The notes below the pieces were generated by a model that was not told the origin of the DNA, made no database searches, and saw only the letters and a list, made by a program, of their open reading frames with translations. Of a stretch of DNA of 64,000 nt, positions 34,482-44,269 are shown one piece after another. The DNA lies in NCBI GenBank assembly GCA_964637565.1, contig CAZWTY010000003.1, positions 24,770 through 88,769 of the forward strand, given 5' to 3'. A program made the translations under genes and the position numbers. Origin of the DNA: DYJE01 sp964637565 (GTDB lineage: Bacteria > Desulfobacterota > Desulfobacteria > Desulfobacterales > Desulfolunaceae). Each line of letters starts with the position of its first letter. Position 1 is the first letter of the stretch.

Positions 34482-35789
34482 TCAGAAGATCAGTGTAAAA
34501 ACCGTACCTTCGCCTTTGGTGCTTTTCACCAGGATCTGGCCGTTATAGGCTTCGACGATCCGGAGCACGATGGAAAGCCCAAGTCCTGTTCCCTTGCTCT
34601 TGGTGGTAAAAAAGGGATCGAAGATATTTTTGATGAGGTTTTCTTCCATCCCTTCCCCGTCGTCCCGGATGGACAGGCGGACACGACTCTCCCTGTCACG
34701 GTAGGCCTTGACAGTGATGGTCCCGTCCTTTTCACCGATGGCTTCCGCGGCGTTGATCAGAAGGTTCAGAAGGACCTGTTTCAAGTGGCCGGGGTCCATG
34801 CTCAGGGAGAGATCTTTTTCATCCTTCCGAATTACGGTGAGCTTTCCCCTGTATTTTTCACAATGCTGAAAAAGGGCCAAGGTGTCGTCAAGGACTTGGG
34901 CCAAGCCAAGGGAATGGGCTTCAATCTTCATGGGACGGGCGAACAGGAGAAAATCACCGACCAGTTTGTTGAGGCGTTCGGCCTCCCGCATGGCGATGGT
35001 CATCAGTTTTTTCTGGGCTAAGCCGTCATCACTTTCATCGCATTCCGATTCCATCATCATCTGAATGGACCCTGACAGGGAGGCCAGGGGATTTTTGATC
35101 TCATGGGCGAGACCCGCAGCCATTTCACCGACCAGGGCCATCCGCTCTACCCGTTTCACGTGGTCTTCCAGGGCCAGGAGCTCGTTTTTCGCCCGTCGTT
35201 CCTTTTCAGCCAAGTAACCGCTGAGAACCATGGTGACGAAACAGGCCATCATCACGGTACACATCTTGTAAAGCACCTGGTTCCATTCAAAATTCTCGTA
35301 GAGGTAGCCCTTCTGGGTAAATACGGGCCGGATGACCTGGTAGTACTCCAGATCGACCATGATACCGTATTCCAGACAGCAGAGCCCCGCAATGATCAGA
35401 GCCCCTTTCCGGCTGACAAACATGCTGGCGCAGATGATCACGATCAGGTAGAGGAACGTGAAAAGGCTTGAAAAACTGCCGGTGAGAAAAATGATGGCCG
35501 TGACGATCAGCGTGTCGATGCCGATCTGGATGTAGGCGAAGAACACTTCATTTTTGAAAACGGGGTATACCAGGGTGTAGCAGAGGGACAGGAGAATGAT
35601 CCAGCCTGAAAGCCAGTACAGATGGACAAACGGCTGGGCGAAGTAAGGCAGACCTTCGTGTGCCCTGAAAACGATGGTGGCGCCCAGAAGAAGCAGGGCA
35701 GCCAGAAGCCGGAACAGCATCATCCATTTCAGCTTCTGGCTGAAATCCGTATGGTTTTTTTCTCTGATCTCGCCCACAGGGGCCGCCAC
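34482..35789 (-). CDS. pilS: Sensor histidine kinase, PilS type
   Basis: 435 aa. Six likely transmembrane helices fill residues ~25-190 with no PAS domain after them. The dimerisation helix holds the phospho-acceptor H229 (GLAHEIKNPLASL). The ATPase has N box LLINAAEAIGE, G1 DDGEGM, F box FDPFFTTK and G2 GTGLGLSIV. The architecture and position three bases after pilC point to PilS, which controls sigma-54 transcription of pilin through PilR. No pilR is in the window beside it, so the assignment rests on linkage. Confidence 0.82.
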   Translation of the reverse strand: MAAPVGEIREKNHTDFSQKLKWMMLFRLLAALLLLGATIVFRAHEGLPYFAQPFVHLYWLSGWIILLSLCYTLVYPVFKNEVFFAYIQIGIDTLIVTAIIFLTGSFSSLFTFLYLIVIICASMFVSRKGALIIAGLCCLEYGIMVDLEYYQVIRPVFTQKGYLYENFEWNQVLYKMCTVMMACFVTMVLSGYLAEKERRAKNELLALEDHVKRVERMALVGEMAAGLAHEIKNPLASLSGSIQMMMESECDESDDGLAQKKLMTIAMREAERLNKLVGDFLLFARPMKIEAHSLGLAQVLDDTLALFQHCEKYRGKLTVIRKDEKDLSLSMDPGHLKQVLLNLLINAAEAIGEKDGTITVKAYRDRESRVRLSIRDDGEGMEENLIKNIFDPFFTTKSKGTGLGLSIVLRIVEAYNGQILVKSTKGEGTVFTLIF

Positions 35790-35792
35790 AAA

Positions 35793-37004
35793 TCAGCCTC
35801 CGACCGCACCGGCCATTTTGAAGATCGGCAGGTACATGGAGATAACGAGACCGCCAATGACCACGCCGAGGAACACCAGCATGAACGGTTCGATCAGGGC
35901 CGTCAGGTTTTCCACGGCCTGGTCCACTTCATCGTCATAAAAGTCGGCGATCTTTTCCAGCATGGTGTCCAGGGCACCGGTGGATTCACCCACAGCGATC
36001 ATCGAGCAGACCATGGACGGGAAAATGCCCGATTCGGCGAGAGGTTCGGCCATGGTCCGCCCTTCGGATATCGCGGACCGGACTTTGTAGATGGCCTGTT
36101 CGATGACCACGTTACCCGCTGTCTTGGCCACGATGTCCAGGGCCTCCAGAATGGCCACACCGCTGTTCAGCATGGTGCCCATGGTCCGGGTGAACTTCGA
36201 CACCGCCACTTTGCGGATCAGAATGCCGAAAACAGGAAGCTTCAGAAAGGTGGTGTCGTAAAACTGGCGTCCGGCCGGAGTTTTACCCACCTGTTTGAAA
36301 GCGATGATGGCAAGAATGATACCCAGAATGATCCAGTGGAAGTTCCCCACCATGAAGTTACTGAGTCCGATGACGATGAGTGTGGGGGCAGGCAGAGCGC
36401 TGCCGAAACTCGAGAACATCTCGACAAACGTGGGGATAACAAACACAAGGATAACACCGACAACCACCGCCGCGATGACCAGGGTCACGATGGGGTACGT
36501 CATGGCGCCTTTGACCTGGCGTTTGAGTTTGGCCATTTTTTCCATATAGGCCGACAAGCGGCGCAGGATCACGTCCAGGATACCACCGGCTTCGCCGGCC
36601 GCCACCATGTTCACGAAAAGATCGTCGAACTGTTTGGGGTGTTTCTTCAGGGCTTCGGCGAAGGTCTGCCCTCCTTCCACGTCGGATTTGATGGTCCGGA
36701 TGATTTTCTTGAACGTGGGATTTTCCTGCTGGTTGTGGAGGATTTCGAGACACTGGATGATGGGAAGACCGGCGTCGATCATGGTGGAGAACTGACGTGA
36801 AAAGACGATGACATCATCCACCTTGACTTTGGGCTGGAGCATTTCGATATCTTCGAAAATGTCCTTGGGCTTCTTTTTGATCTTGGTCGGAGTGATTTTG
36901 ATCCGGGTAAGGTGAGCCCGCAGGGTTTCTTCACTGGCGGATTCCATTTCTCCCTTCCGGACTTCGTTTTTCCTGTTCTTACCTTCCCACAGATATACCG
37001 GCAT
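35793..37004 (-). CDS. pilC: Type IV pilus inner-membrane platform protein PilC
   Basis: 403-aa GspF/PilC family protein. The N-terminal linker MPVYLWEGKNRKNEVRKGEME is typical of PilC. Two T2SF domains follow, each with the FSRQFSTMIDAGLPIIQCLE / FTRTMGTMLNSGVAILEALD signature, and helices at ~170-200, 218-240 and ~375-395. It forms the membrane rotor under the PilB/PilT motors. The motor genes are not adjacent here; only pilS follows. Upstream, three overlapping or close ATAAACAAT copies lie at 37169-37197. Confidence 0.93.
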   Translation of the reverse strand: MPVYLWEGKNRKNEVRKGEMESASEETLRAHLTRIKITPTKIKKKPKDIFEDIEMLQPKVKVDDVIVFSRQFSTMIDAGLPIIQCLEILHNQQENPTFKKIIRTIKSDVEGGQTFAEALKKHPKQFDDLFVNMVAAGEAGGILDVILRRLSAYMEKMAKLKRQVKGAMTYPIVTLVIAAVVVGVILVFVIPTFVEMFSSFGSALPAPTLIVIGLSNFMVGNFHWIILGIILAIIAFKQVGKTPAGRQFYDTTFLKLPVFGILIRKVAVSKFTRTMGTMLNSGVAILEALDIVAKTAGNVVIEQAIYKVRSAISEGRTMAEPLAESGIFPSMVCSMIAVGESTGALDTMLEKIADFYDDEVDQAVENLTALIEPFMLVFLGVVIGGLVISMYLPIFKMAGAVGG

Positions 37005-37264
37005 ATGTTTCCTCCCTGGCTTTCACAAAAAGAATGGCCGAACCATCCCCAGAACGAACCACAGGTGTTTCTGGCACTAACATATCATTCAATAATGGAA
37101 AAAATGGACTGATTTTTCCAGGCGTCACAGGCAAATCCACGACAGTTGACCTGTTTTTTCAAAAACACATAAACAATAAACAATAATCATAAACAATTCC
37201 ACTTTTTTTTTAGGATCATCCCACCCGCTCCAAAAAAGAAAGAAGAGGAATCCGTCAAAAAAGA

Positions 37265-38203
37265 TCAGGAAATTCTGTAAAAAACTCCCCGTCCCATCGC
37301 CTCACAGCGTATTTTCCCGTCTTTCATCAAACGCTCAAGGGCTGCGTCGATCTGCGCCCTACCAGCTCCAAGGCTTTTCTCCATGTCGTCTGCCGTACAT
37401 GGCCTTCGGCTGACAAGCTGGACAATGGCCGGTTCAATCGCTTTTTCCTCAACGATCAGATCCATTTTCCGGCAGATCTCCCGTCCGACGATCTCAAGAC
37501 GATCGAAATACCCATGAATCCTTTCAAGCTCACTTTTTTCAGCGCGCCTGATCCAGGGTTCCGTTCCCGGCCTGTCCAGGGTGTTGATCTGAACCTTGTC
37601 CGGTGCGATACGTCGAACCGCCGACGACAGCAGAGCCAGCTCCCGGTCCGAGTCGTTCAGGCCTGGAACGATGAAAATCTCGATCCACAGTTCATGGCGG
37701 AATTCCCTTCTAAGATCCACCAGGCCCTGAACGATTGTTTCGGGATCAAGATCGGGATGGGGCCGGTTCACCGCCCGGAAAACCTCGGGTGACACGGCAT
37801 CAAGGGACGCAATGATCAGATCCACATCCAAAACGTCCCGCCGCGCCTGTTCCAAGTAAAACAGTGTCCCATTGGTCAAAAGGACGGTTTTGTATTCCGG
37901 AAACCTGGTTTTCAGGAACGTGACAATGGTTGGAATGGACTCATTCAGCACCGGTTCCCCCGATCCTGAAAACGTCACCACATCCAGATCGGGGTTCAGG
38001 GAAAGGAAACGTTCCAGTTCTCCGATAACCTTGTCCGTGTCCACCCAAGGCTGCCTCAAAACCGTCAGCCGGGTTGTTTTCCCGCTCTCACAATAGACAC
38101 AGTCGAGGGAGCATGTTTTCGATGGAACAAGATCAACACCCAGGGAAAGTCCAAGCCTTCGCGAAGGAACAGGGCCGAACAGATAGGTATAGGCTTCAGG
38201 CAT
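37265..38203 (-). CDS. Radical SAM protein with C-terminal winged helix
   Basis: 312 aa starting at ATG 38203 (MPEAYTYLFGPVPSRR), where AAGAGA lies upstream; a further ATG at 38221 is less well placed. The Fe-S motif is CSLDCVYCESG. FSGSGEP (the GGE-like motif) and LLTNGTLFY follow. The SPASM region is absent. Residues ~235-312 look like a winged helix (VSRRPCTADDMEKSLGA). This is the COG0731-like group, related to wyosine enzymes but widely found in bacteria with unknown substrates. It stands alone on its strand. Confidence 0.85.
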   Translation of the reverse strand: MPEAYTYLFGPVPSRRLGLSLGVDLVPSKTCSLDCVYCESGKTTRLTVLRQPWVDTDKVIGELERFLSLNPDLDVVTFSGSGEPVLNESIPTIVTFLKTRFPEYKTVLLTNGTLFYLEQARRDVLDVDLIIASLDAVSPEVFRAVNRPHPDLDPETIVQGLVDLRREFRHELWIEIFIVPGLNDSDRELALLSSAVRRIAPDKVQINTLDRPGTEPWIRRAEKSELERIHGYFDRLEIVGREICRKMDLIVEEKAIEPAIVQLVSRRPCTADDMEKSLGAGRAQIDAALERLMKDGKIRCEAMGRGVFYRIS

Positions 38204-38414
38204 GACGCATCTCTTTTCCATTTCAACCGGGTTTCACGGGCCGGATCTGGGGCTACCGAAAAATTGAATACACAATTAACAAATCAATTACAATGAATTA
38301 TATATTATTTCATCCATTATTTCTTTAATTATCTTGGCTTGACCCGCACGGCCATGTTCTATATATGATATCAGGCGTTCGTAAATATAAAAAAACACTC
38401 TATCGGCCCCGACT

Positions 38415-41141
38415 ATGATGAAACATCAGGAAAATCCTGCATCGACACCGACTCCTGAAAAGGGGGCCGAAAAACCTGTCACCGTGATCTCGACCCACAT
38501 CAACGCCGATTATGACGCCATCGCCTCCATGCTGGCGGCCCATAAACTCTACCCGGATTCGGTGGTGGTTTTCCCGGGCTCCCATGAAAAGAACATGACC
38601 CGGTTCTTCATCAGCTCCCTGGTTTACCTGTTCAACATGGTGGATGTGTCGGCCATGAACCGCATGGACATCGAGCGTTTCGTCCTGGTGGACACCCGGC
38701 AGAAAAGCAGGCTGGGGGTGATCCAGAATTATCTTAAAAATCGCGACATTCACATCTACGACCACCATCCGGCTTCCGAGAACGACATCCGGGGAAGCCT
38801 GGAAATAATCCGCGAAACCGGGTCCACCACGTCAATCCTGGTGGACCTCCTCCGTGAAAACCATATCCCGGTCACAGCGGACGAGGCCACGATCATGGCC
38901 CTGGGCATCTATGAGGACACGGGTTCCTTCACCTTCTCATCGACCACCGAAGAGGATTTCAAGGCGGCGGCCTTCCTTCTTTCCCGGGGAGCGAACCTGG
39001 ACATCGTCTCCAGCCTGATCTCCAAGGAAATCAACCCCAGACAGCTCGCCTGCCTGAACGACATGCTCCAGTCCCAGGCCCTTCACCGGATCAACGGGGT
39101 GGACATCGTGGCCACCAGCATTTCCACCGAAGAGTACATCAACGATTTTTCCAGTCTCGTTCATAAAATGATCCAGATGGAAAGCATCGACGTCCTGTTT
39201 GCCTTGGCCCGCATGGGAGACAGGGTCTATGTGGTGGCCAGGAGCAGAATCCCGGAAGTGGACGTGAGTTCGATCATCGGGATGCTCGGAGGGGGCGGCC
39301 ACGCCTATGCAGCCTCGGCCACCATCAAGGACAGAACCCTGGCCCAGATCGAAGATCAGCTTTTCGAGATTCTGCGGAAAAACGTCCGAAGCAGCAAATC
39401 GGCACGTGATCTCATGTCCAGCCCTCCCATCACCGTGTCGCCGGAAACCACCTGCGCTCAGGCGGCCAAGCTCCTCACACGGTACAACATCAACTCGGTG
39501 CTGGTGGTCAAGGGAGAGCCTCTCAAGCCCAACATCCAGGGCTTCATCACCCGGCAGGTCCTTGAGAAAGCCCTGTACCACAAACTGAACCAGTCCAGGG
39601 TGGGCGAATTCATGACGACGGAAGTCCTTGACGCCGACGTGGACGACCAGATCGAGGATATCCAGGACATCATCATCGAAAACAAGCAGCGCATCGTCCC
39701 CATCCTGGAGGGGGAGCAGGTGGTCGGCGTGATCACCCGGACCGATCTGCTCAACATCCTTGTGCAGAAATCCCAGGCCGGGACTGGAGAAGCCCCCGAT
39801 CCCATGGCCAAGCCGTTTTACGCCAAAACCAAGAACATCATGGCCTTTATCCGGGAAAGGCTGTCCGGGGAGATGATCGAACTCCTGAAAAAAATCGGGC
39901 GGGTCGGGGCCAGCCTGGGATTCGGGGTTTACGTGGTGGGCGGTTTCGTGCGCGACCTTCTCCTTTACAGGGACAACGACGATGTGGACATCGTCATCGA
40001 GGGCAACGGAATCCTCTTCGCCCGGACCTTCGCCGAAATGGAAAACGCCCACGTGAACACTTACGAGAAATTCGGTACCGCCGTGATCATCTTCAAAAAC
40101 GGGTTCAAGATCGACGTGGCCTCGGCCAGGATGGAGTACTACAAATCCCCGGCGGCCCTTCCCGAAGTGGAGATGAGTTCCATCAAGCTGGATCTGTACC
40201 GCAGGGATTTTACCATCAATACCCTGGCGATCCGGCTGGACCCCGGCCATTTCGGAACGCTCATCGACTTTTTTTCCGCCCAGAGGGACCTGAAGGACAA
40301 ATCGATCCGGGTGATCCACAACCTGAGTTTCGTGGAAGACCCCACCCGGGTTTTCCGGGCCATCCGTTTCGAACAGCGTTTCGGCTTCACCATCGGCAAG
40401 CTGACCGCCGGTCTTATCCGGAACGCCGTGAGAATGGATTTTTTCAAACGGCTCAGCGGCCTCAGGATTCTTTCCGAGCTGAAACAGATTCTCGAAGAGG
40501 AAAACCCGGTCCCGGCCATTATCCGGCTTTCGGATTACGGTCTTCTTCCCGTGATCCATCCCGAGCTGACCCTGTCCAAGGCCACCATCCGGGCCCTGGA
40601 CTCGGCCAAGAAAGTCATCGCCTGGCATGACCTGCTGTTCGTCAACGAACCTCTGGAAAAATGGACCATTTACCTGACCATGCTGGTGCGCAAATGCCCG
40701 AAGAAGGTCACCGAGGAAATGTCCGCCCGCCTGATGTTCCAGCCCCGTCACCACAGGCTGTTCAATAAAGAACGGTTCAAGGCCGAAGGCTGCCTCTACT
40801 GGCTTGAAAACAACCCGGAAGCCCAAAACAGCGACCGTTACGAGCGGCTGGCCCCGTTCAGGGCCGAACTGATTCTGATCATGATGGCCCTGACGGAAAA
40901 CGAGGACCTGAAAAAAAAGATTTCCCACTACTACACGTACCTCCGTGGCATGACCCTTTCCGTCCAGGGCCGGGATATCCGCGCTTTAGGGCTTCCCCCG
41001 GGCCCTGTGTACCGGAAAATCCTGGAAGAGGCCCTGGCGGCAAAGCTTAACGGCCAGCTTATCACCCGGCAGGACGAACTGAACTTTCTGAAGGAAAAAG
41101 CGGACTCCTTGTCTTCCAAAACCATTCAACATCCGGTTTGA
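38415..41141 (+). CDS. DHH-CBS-tRNA nucleotidyltransferase fusion
   Basis: 908 aa in three modules. Residues ~20-330 are a DHH/DHHA1 phosphoesterase (HINADYDAIAS, DHHP at 116-119, GGGGHAYAASA). Residues ~335-455 hold two CBS motifs (RDLMSSPPITVSPETTCAQ and VGEFMTTEVLDADVDDQ). The rest is a class II polymerase-beta-like CCA/poly(A) enzyme (VVGGFVRDLLL, DVDIVIEG, RRDFTINTLAI and the basic DPTRVFRAIRFEQRFGF). It adds CCA or A to tRNA 3' ends, with the other domains perhaps sensing nucleotides or trimming RNA. The same fusion is known in Deltaproteobacteria and cyanobacteria. Confidence 0.9.
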   Translation: MMKHQENPASTPTPEKGAEKPVTVISTHINADYDAIASMLAAHKLYPDSVVVFPGSHEKNMTRFFISSLVYLFNMVDVSAMNRMDIERFVLVDTRQKSRLGVIQNYLKNRDIHIYDHHPASENDIRGSLEIIRETGSTTSILVDLLRENHIPVTADEATIMALGIYEDTGSFTFSSTTEEDFKAAAFLLSRGANLDIVSSLISKEINPRQLACLNDMLQSQALHRINGVDIVATSISTEEYINDFSSLVHKMIQMESIDVLFALARMGDRVYVVARSRIPEVDVSSIIGMLGGGGHAYAASATIKDRTLAQIEDQLFEILRKNVRSSKSARDLMSSPPITVSPETTCAQAAKLLTRYNINSVLVVKGEPLKPNIQGFITRQVLEKALYHKLNQSRVGEFMTTEVLDADVDDQIEDIQDIIIENKQRIVPILEGEQVVGVITRTDLLNILVQKSQAGTGEAPDPMAKPFYAKTKNIMAFIRERLSGEMIELLKKIGRVGASLGFGVYVVGGFVRDLLLYRDNDDVDIVIEGNGILFARTFAEMENAHVNTYEKFGTAVIIFKNGFKIDVASARMEYYKSPAALPEVEMSSIKLDLYRRDFTINTLAIRLDPGHFGTLIDFFSAQRDLKDKSIRVIHNLSFVEDPTRVFRAIRFEQRFGFTIGKLTAGLIRNAVRMDFFKRLSGLRILSELKQILEEENPVPAIIRLSDYGLLPVIHPELTLSKATIRALDSAKKVIAWHDLLFVNEPLEKWTIYLTMLVRKCPKKVTEEMSARLMFQPRHHRLFNKERFKAEGCLYWLENNPEAQNSDRYERLAPFRAELILIMMALTENEDLKKKISHYYTYLRGMTLSVQGRDIRALGLPPGPVYRKILEEALAAKLNGQLITRQDELNFLKEKADSLSSKTIQHPV

Positions 41142-41235
41142 AATTTCCGTTTCTTTCATGTACAAGTCACTTTGTCGGAACCATCGGGCCGGCAGGACCA
41201 GACTAAAACCAACGTTAACCGGATCAGGACAGACC

Positions 41236-42243
41236 ATGAAAAAAGACATCGTACTCACAGGGATCACCACCACGGGAACCCCCCATCTCGGGAACTACGT
41301 GGGGGCCATCCGCCCGGCCATCGAAGCCAGCCGCAAAACGGACAACGAGTCCTTCTACTTCCTGGCGAACTACCACGCCATCATCAGCTGCCATGACCCA
41401 GCCAGAATCAAACAGTCCAGCCGTGAAGTGGCCGCGACCTGGCTGGCCCTGGGCCTTGACACGGACAACGCGTACTTCTACAGGCAGTCGGACATCCCGG
41501 AGATCATGGAGCTTACCTGGATTCTCACCTGCATGACGGCCAAAGGCCTGATGAACAGGGCCCACGCTTACAAAGCCGCCGTGGCCGCCAACGAGGCGGA
41601 CAACGACAAGGACCCGGACAAGGGGATCACCATGGGCCTTTACAGCTATCCGGTGCTCATGGCCGCGGACATCCTGATGTTCAGGGCCAGCAAAATCCCC
41701 GTGGGAAAAGACCAGATCCAGCATGTGGAAATGGCCCGGGACATCGCGGCCCGGTTCAACCACCACTTTGGTGAACTGTTCGTCCTTCCCGAGGCCCAGG
41801 TCGGCGAAGACGTGGCTGTCCTTTCAGGTCTCGACGGCCGAAAGATGAGCAAAAGCTACAACAACACCATTCCCCTGTTCATTCCTGAAAAACAGCTCAG
41901 GAAGCTGATCATGAAGATCAAGACCAATTCCCTGGAACCCGGAGAGCCCAAAGATCCCAACGGCTGCACCTTGTTTGAAATCTACAGGGCCTTCGCCACC
42001 GAAGGGGAAGTCCAGGACATGCGGAAACGTTACGAAAGCGGCATCGCCTGGGGCGAGATGAAACAGATCCTCTTCGACTATCTGAACGCCCATCTGTCTC
42101 CGTTCCGGGAACGTTACAACGAGCTGATGGACGCGCCGGACCACGTTGAGGCGGTTCTTCTCAAAGGCCGCGACAAGGCCAGGGAAAGAAGCGTGCCTTT
42201 CCTGGAAAAAATCAGGAACGCTGTCGGGATATCCGCTCTTTAA
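41236..42243 (+). CDS. trpS: Tryptophanyl-tRNA synthetase
   Basis: 335 aa from ATG 41236 (MKKDIVLTGITTTGTPHLGN, AGGACAG upstream); the open frame to 41158 is an extension. Class I signatures are the HIGH equivalent TPHLGNYVG and KMSKS (GRKMSKSYNN). The DILMF-PVGKDQIQH stretch is typical of TrpS. It activates tryptophan and charges its tRNA. It is followed by scpA after 24 bases, so co-transcription is likely. Confidence 0.95.
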   Translation: MKKDIVLTGITTTGTPHLGNYVGAIRPAIEASRKTDNESFYFLANYHAIISCHDPARIKQSSREVAATWLALGLDTDNAYFYRQSDIPEIMELTWILTCMTAKGLMNRAHAYKAAVAANEADNDKDPDKGITMGLYSYPVLMAADILMFRASKIPVGKDQIQHVEMARDIAARFNHHFGELFVLPEAQVGEDVAVLSGLDGRKMSKSYNNTIPLFIPEKQLRKLIMKIKTNSLEPGEPKDPNGCTLFEIYRAFATEGEVQDMRKRYESGIAWGEMKQILFDYLNAHLSPFRERYNELMDAPDHVEAVLLKGRDKARERSVPFLEKIRNAVGISAL

Positions 42244-42267
42244 CCGAACCTGAGTCAGGGTAAAACC

Positions 42268-42975
42268 ATGCAGGACAGCGCCTATTCGGTGAAAATCGAC
42301 GTGTTCGAAGGACCCATGGACCTTCTGGTCTACCTGGTCAGGAAAAACGATGTGGACGTCTCCAACATTCCCATTGCCCTGATCACCGAGCAGTTCCTGG
42401 CCTACCTGGACCTTCTGGAGCTCCTGAACATCGACTACGCCGCGGATTTCCTCTACATGGCCGCGACCCTGGCCCATATCAAGTCCAGGATGCTGCTTCC
42501 CCCGGAACCGGGGATGGAGGACGAGGACGATCCCAGGATGGAGATCGCCCGCCCCCTCATGGAATACCTGAAACTCAAGGCCGCCTCGGAATGCCTTGAA
42601 CAGAGTGACATGCTGAACCGGGACACCTTCAAGGGCAACCCCTTCCACGACGACGACGCTCCGGAAGAGGATCCCCTGATCCGCATCGGACTGTTCGAGC
42701 TGGTGGAAACCTTCCGCCAGCTTTCGGAAAACGAGTACAAGGACCATGTGGTGGATCTCAAAGCCCAGCGGATGACCGTCAAGGAAAGGATGGTGGGCAT
42801 CCTGGCCCTTCTGGAAAAAAAGGAAACCATGACATTCCAGGAAATCCTCGAGGGTCATCCTGGAAAATTCATGATGGTTCTCACCTTTCTCGCCATCCTC
42901 GAAATGGCCAAGATGAACCTGGTGGAATTGAGGCAGCACATCCAGAGCGGGATGATCAAGGTGGTTTATGTGTGA
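42268..42975 (+). CDS. scpA: Segregation and condensation protein A
   Basis: 235-aa kleisin of the SMC-ScpAB complex. It has the canonical N terminus FEGPMDLLVYLVRKNDVDV, then ALITEQFLAYL and ADFLYMAATLAHIKSRMLLP. A long acidic linker (~85-150) follows, and the C-terminal winged helix ends FLAILEMAKMNLVELRQ. AGGG precedes the start. The stop overlaps scpB by eight bases. Confidence 0.95.
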   Translation: MQDSAYSVKIDVFEGPMDLLVYLVRKNDVDVSNIPIALITEQFLAYLDLLELLNIDYAADFLYMAATLAHIKSRMLLPPEPGMEDEDDPRMEIARPLMEYLKLKAASECLEQSDMLNRDTFKGNPFHDDDAPEEDPLIRIGLFELVETFRQLSENEYKDHVVDLKAQRMTVKERMVGILALLEKKETMTFQEILEGHPGKFMMVLTFLAILEMAKMNLVELRQHIQSGMIKVVYV

Positions 42976-43630
42976 CAAGACACCCTGCCCGGAAGAAAAA
43001 AATCCGGGTCTACCGGAAACTGGCGGAGATACGGACCTGCCCACCGGAAGTTCCGTGGATTGGCAGTCTGTGGTCGAAAGCCTTCTGTTCGTCTCCAAAG
43101 AGCCCTTGAGCGTTGACCGTCTTGCCGCCCTTCTTCCCGAGCTGGAACCGAAACAGATCCGTGACGCTATCGCCTTACTTGTCGACGAGTACAGCCGCCG
43201 CCAGGGCGGATTCCATCTTGTCCAGGTGGCGGGGGGCTACCAGTTCAGGACACGGCCGGAGCACAAGGCCTGGGTCAGGCGTCTCAACCAGGCCTCGCCT
43301 TTACGGCTCAGCCGGGCCGCCCTTGAAACCCTGACCATCGTGGCCTACAAACAACCCGTGATCCGAAGCGACATCGAGCATATCCGTGGCGTGGATTCCG
43401 GCGGGGTGATCCGCAGCCTTCTGGACCTCAAGCTGATCCGTGTTCTGGGAAGAAAGGACATCCCCGGACGGCCTTTGATCTATGCCACCACACGGTATTT
43501 TCTCGAGCTTTTCGGACTGTCGGACATCAAGGACCTGCCCACCCTTTCGGAGATCGAGGCCCTTGAAAAAAAACAAAACGGTCTTTTTGACGGAACGTCC
43601 GAAGATCATAAAGAAAAATCCTTGACATGA
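42968..43630 (+). CDS. scpB: Segregation and condensation protein B
   Basis: 220-aa partner of ScpA with two winged helices: SVVESLLFVSKEPLSVDRLA and, further on, ALETLTIVAYKQPVIRSDIE with RGVDSGGVIRSLLDLKLI and GRPLIYATTRYFLELFGL. The N-terminal ~30 residues are a Pro/Glu-rich extra tail. Translation is coupled to scpA through the overlapping ATG. Confidence 0.95.
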   Translation: MCDKTPCPEEKNPGLPETGGDTDLPTGSSVDWQSVVESLLFVSKEPLSVDRLAALLPELEPKQIRDAIALLVDEYSRRQGGFHLVQVAGGYQFRTRPEHKAWVRRLNQASPLRLSRAALETLTIVAYKQPVIRSDIEHIRGVDSGGVIRSLLDLKLIRVLGRKDIPGRPLIYATTRYFLELFGLSDIKDLPTLSEIEALEKKQNGLFDGTSEDHKEKSLT

Positions 43631-43685
43631 CCACGGTTCGGGGCCTACGGTACTTCGGTCAAACCCAAACAAGAGGCAGGCATTC

Positions 43686-44138
43686 ATGAAACTCTCAACC
43701 AAAAGCCGCTACAGCGCGCGGATTCTCATAGAACTGGCAAGGCACAGAAAAGACAGCCCTCTCCAGACCAGCCGCATCTCGCTCAAGCAGCATATCCCCA
43801 TGAAATACCTGGAGCAGCTGATCACCATCCTGAGGAAAGCCGGGTTCATCCAGAGTTTCAGAGGTCCCAAGGGCGGTCATCGCCTGGCCGTGGATCCGGC
43901 GGATATCAGCCTGGGCCAGATCGTGAGGATGTTCGAAGGCCAGACCGAACTGGTCCCCTGCGTCACCGCCAAGGAAAAATGTCTGCTTGCCGATGAATGT
44001 CACCTGAGGGCTGCCTGGCAGGAAGCAACCTTGTCTCTTTACGAGAAGCTGGACATGATCACCATTGAAAGCCTTGTGGAAAAAGATCGGCCGGACCTGG
44101 AAAATGATTTCTGCCGGAAACGCACTCTGAAACATTGA
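43686..44138 (+). CDS. Rrf2-family transcriptional regulator
   Basis: 150 aa with AGGCAGG upstream. The winged helix-turn-helix (MKLSTKSRYSARILIELARH, then PMKYLEQLITILRKAGFIQS, GPKGGHRLA) is typical of Rrf2 proteins. Three cysteines follow in CVTAKEKCLLADEC (spacing 6 and 5), close to the IscR [2Fe-2S] motif (5 and 5), so an iron-sulfur or redox sensor is likely. No isc or suf genes are next to it, so its target is unknown. Confidence 0.88.
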   Translation: MKLSTKSRYSARILIELARHRKDSPLQTSRISLKQHIPMKYLEQLITILRKAGFIQSFRGPKGGHRLAVDPADISLGQIVRMFEGQTELVPCVTAKEKCLLADECHLRAAWQEATLSLYEKLDMITIESLVEKDRPDLENDFCRKRTLKH

Positions 44139-44269
44139 CAGAGGCGCGGCCAGTCATTAAAATTTTTACAAGCAAAGTATGAAAAGTGACATAGCGCGTT
44201 CCGGGAGCTGCCCAATTCCATGGGAACGTCTGACGACAACCATCGGCTATCTGGAGTCCTGTGAGGGCC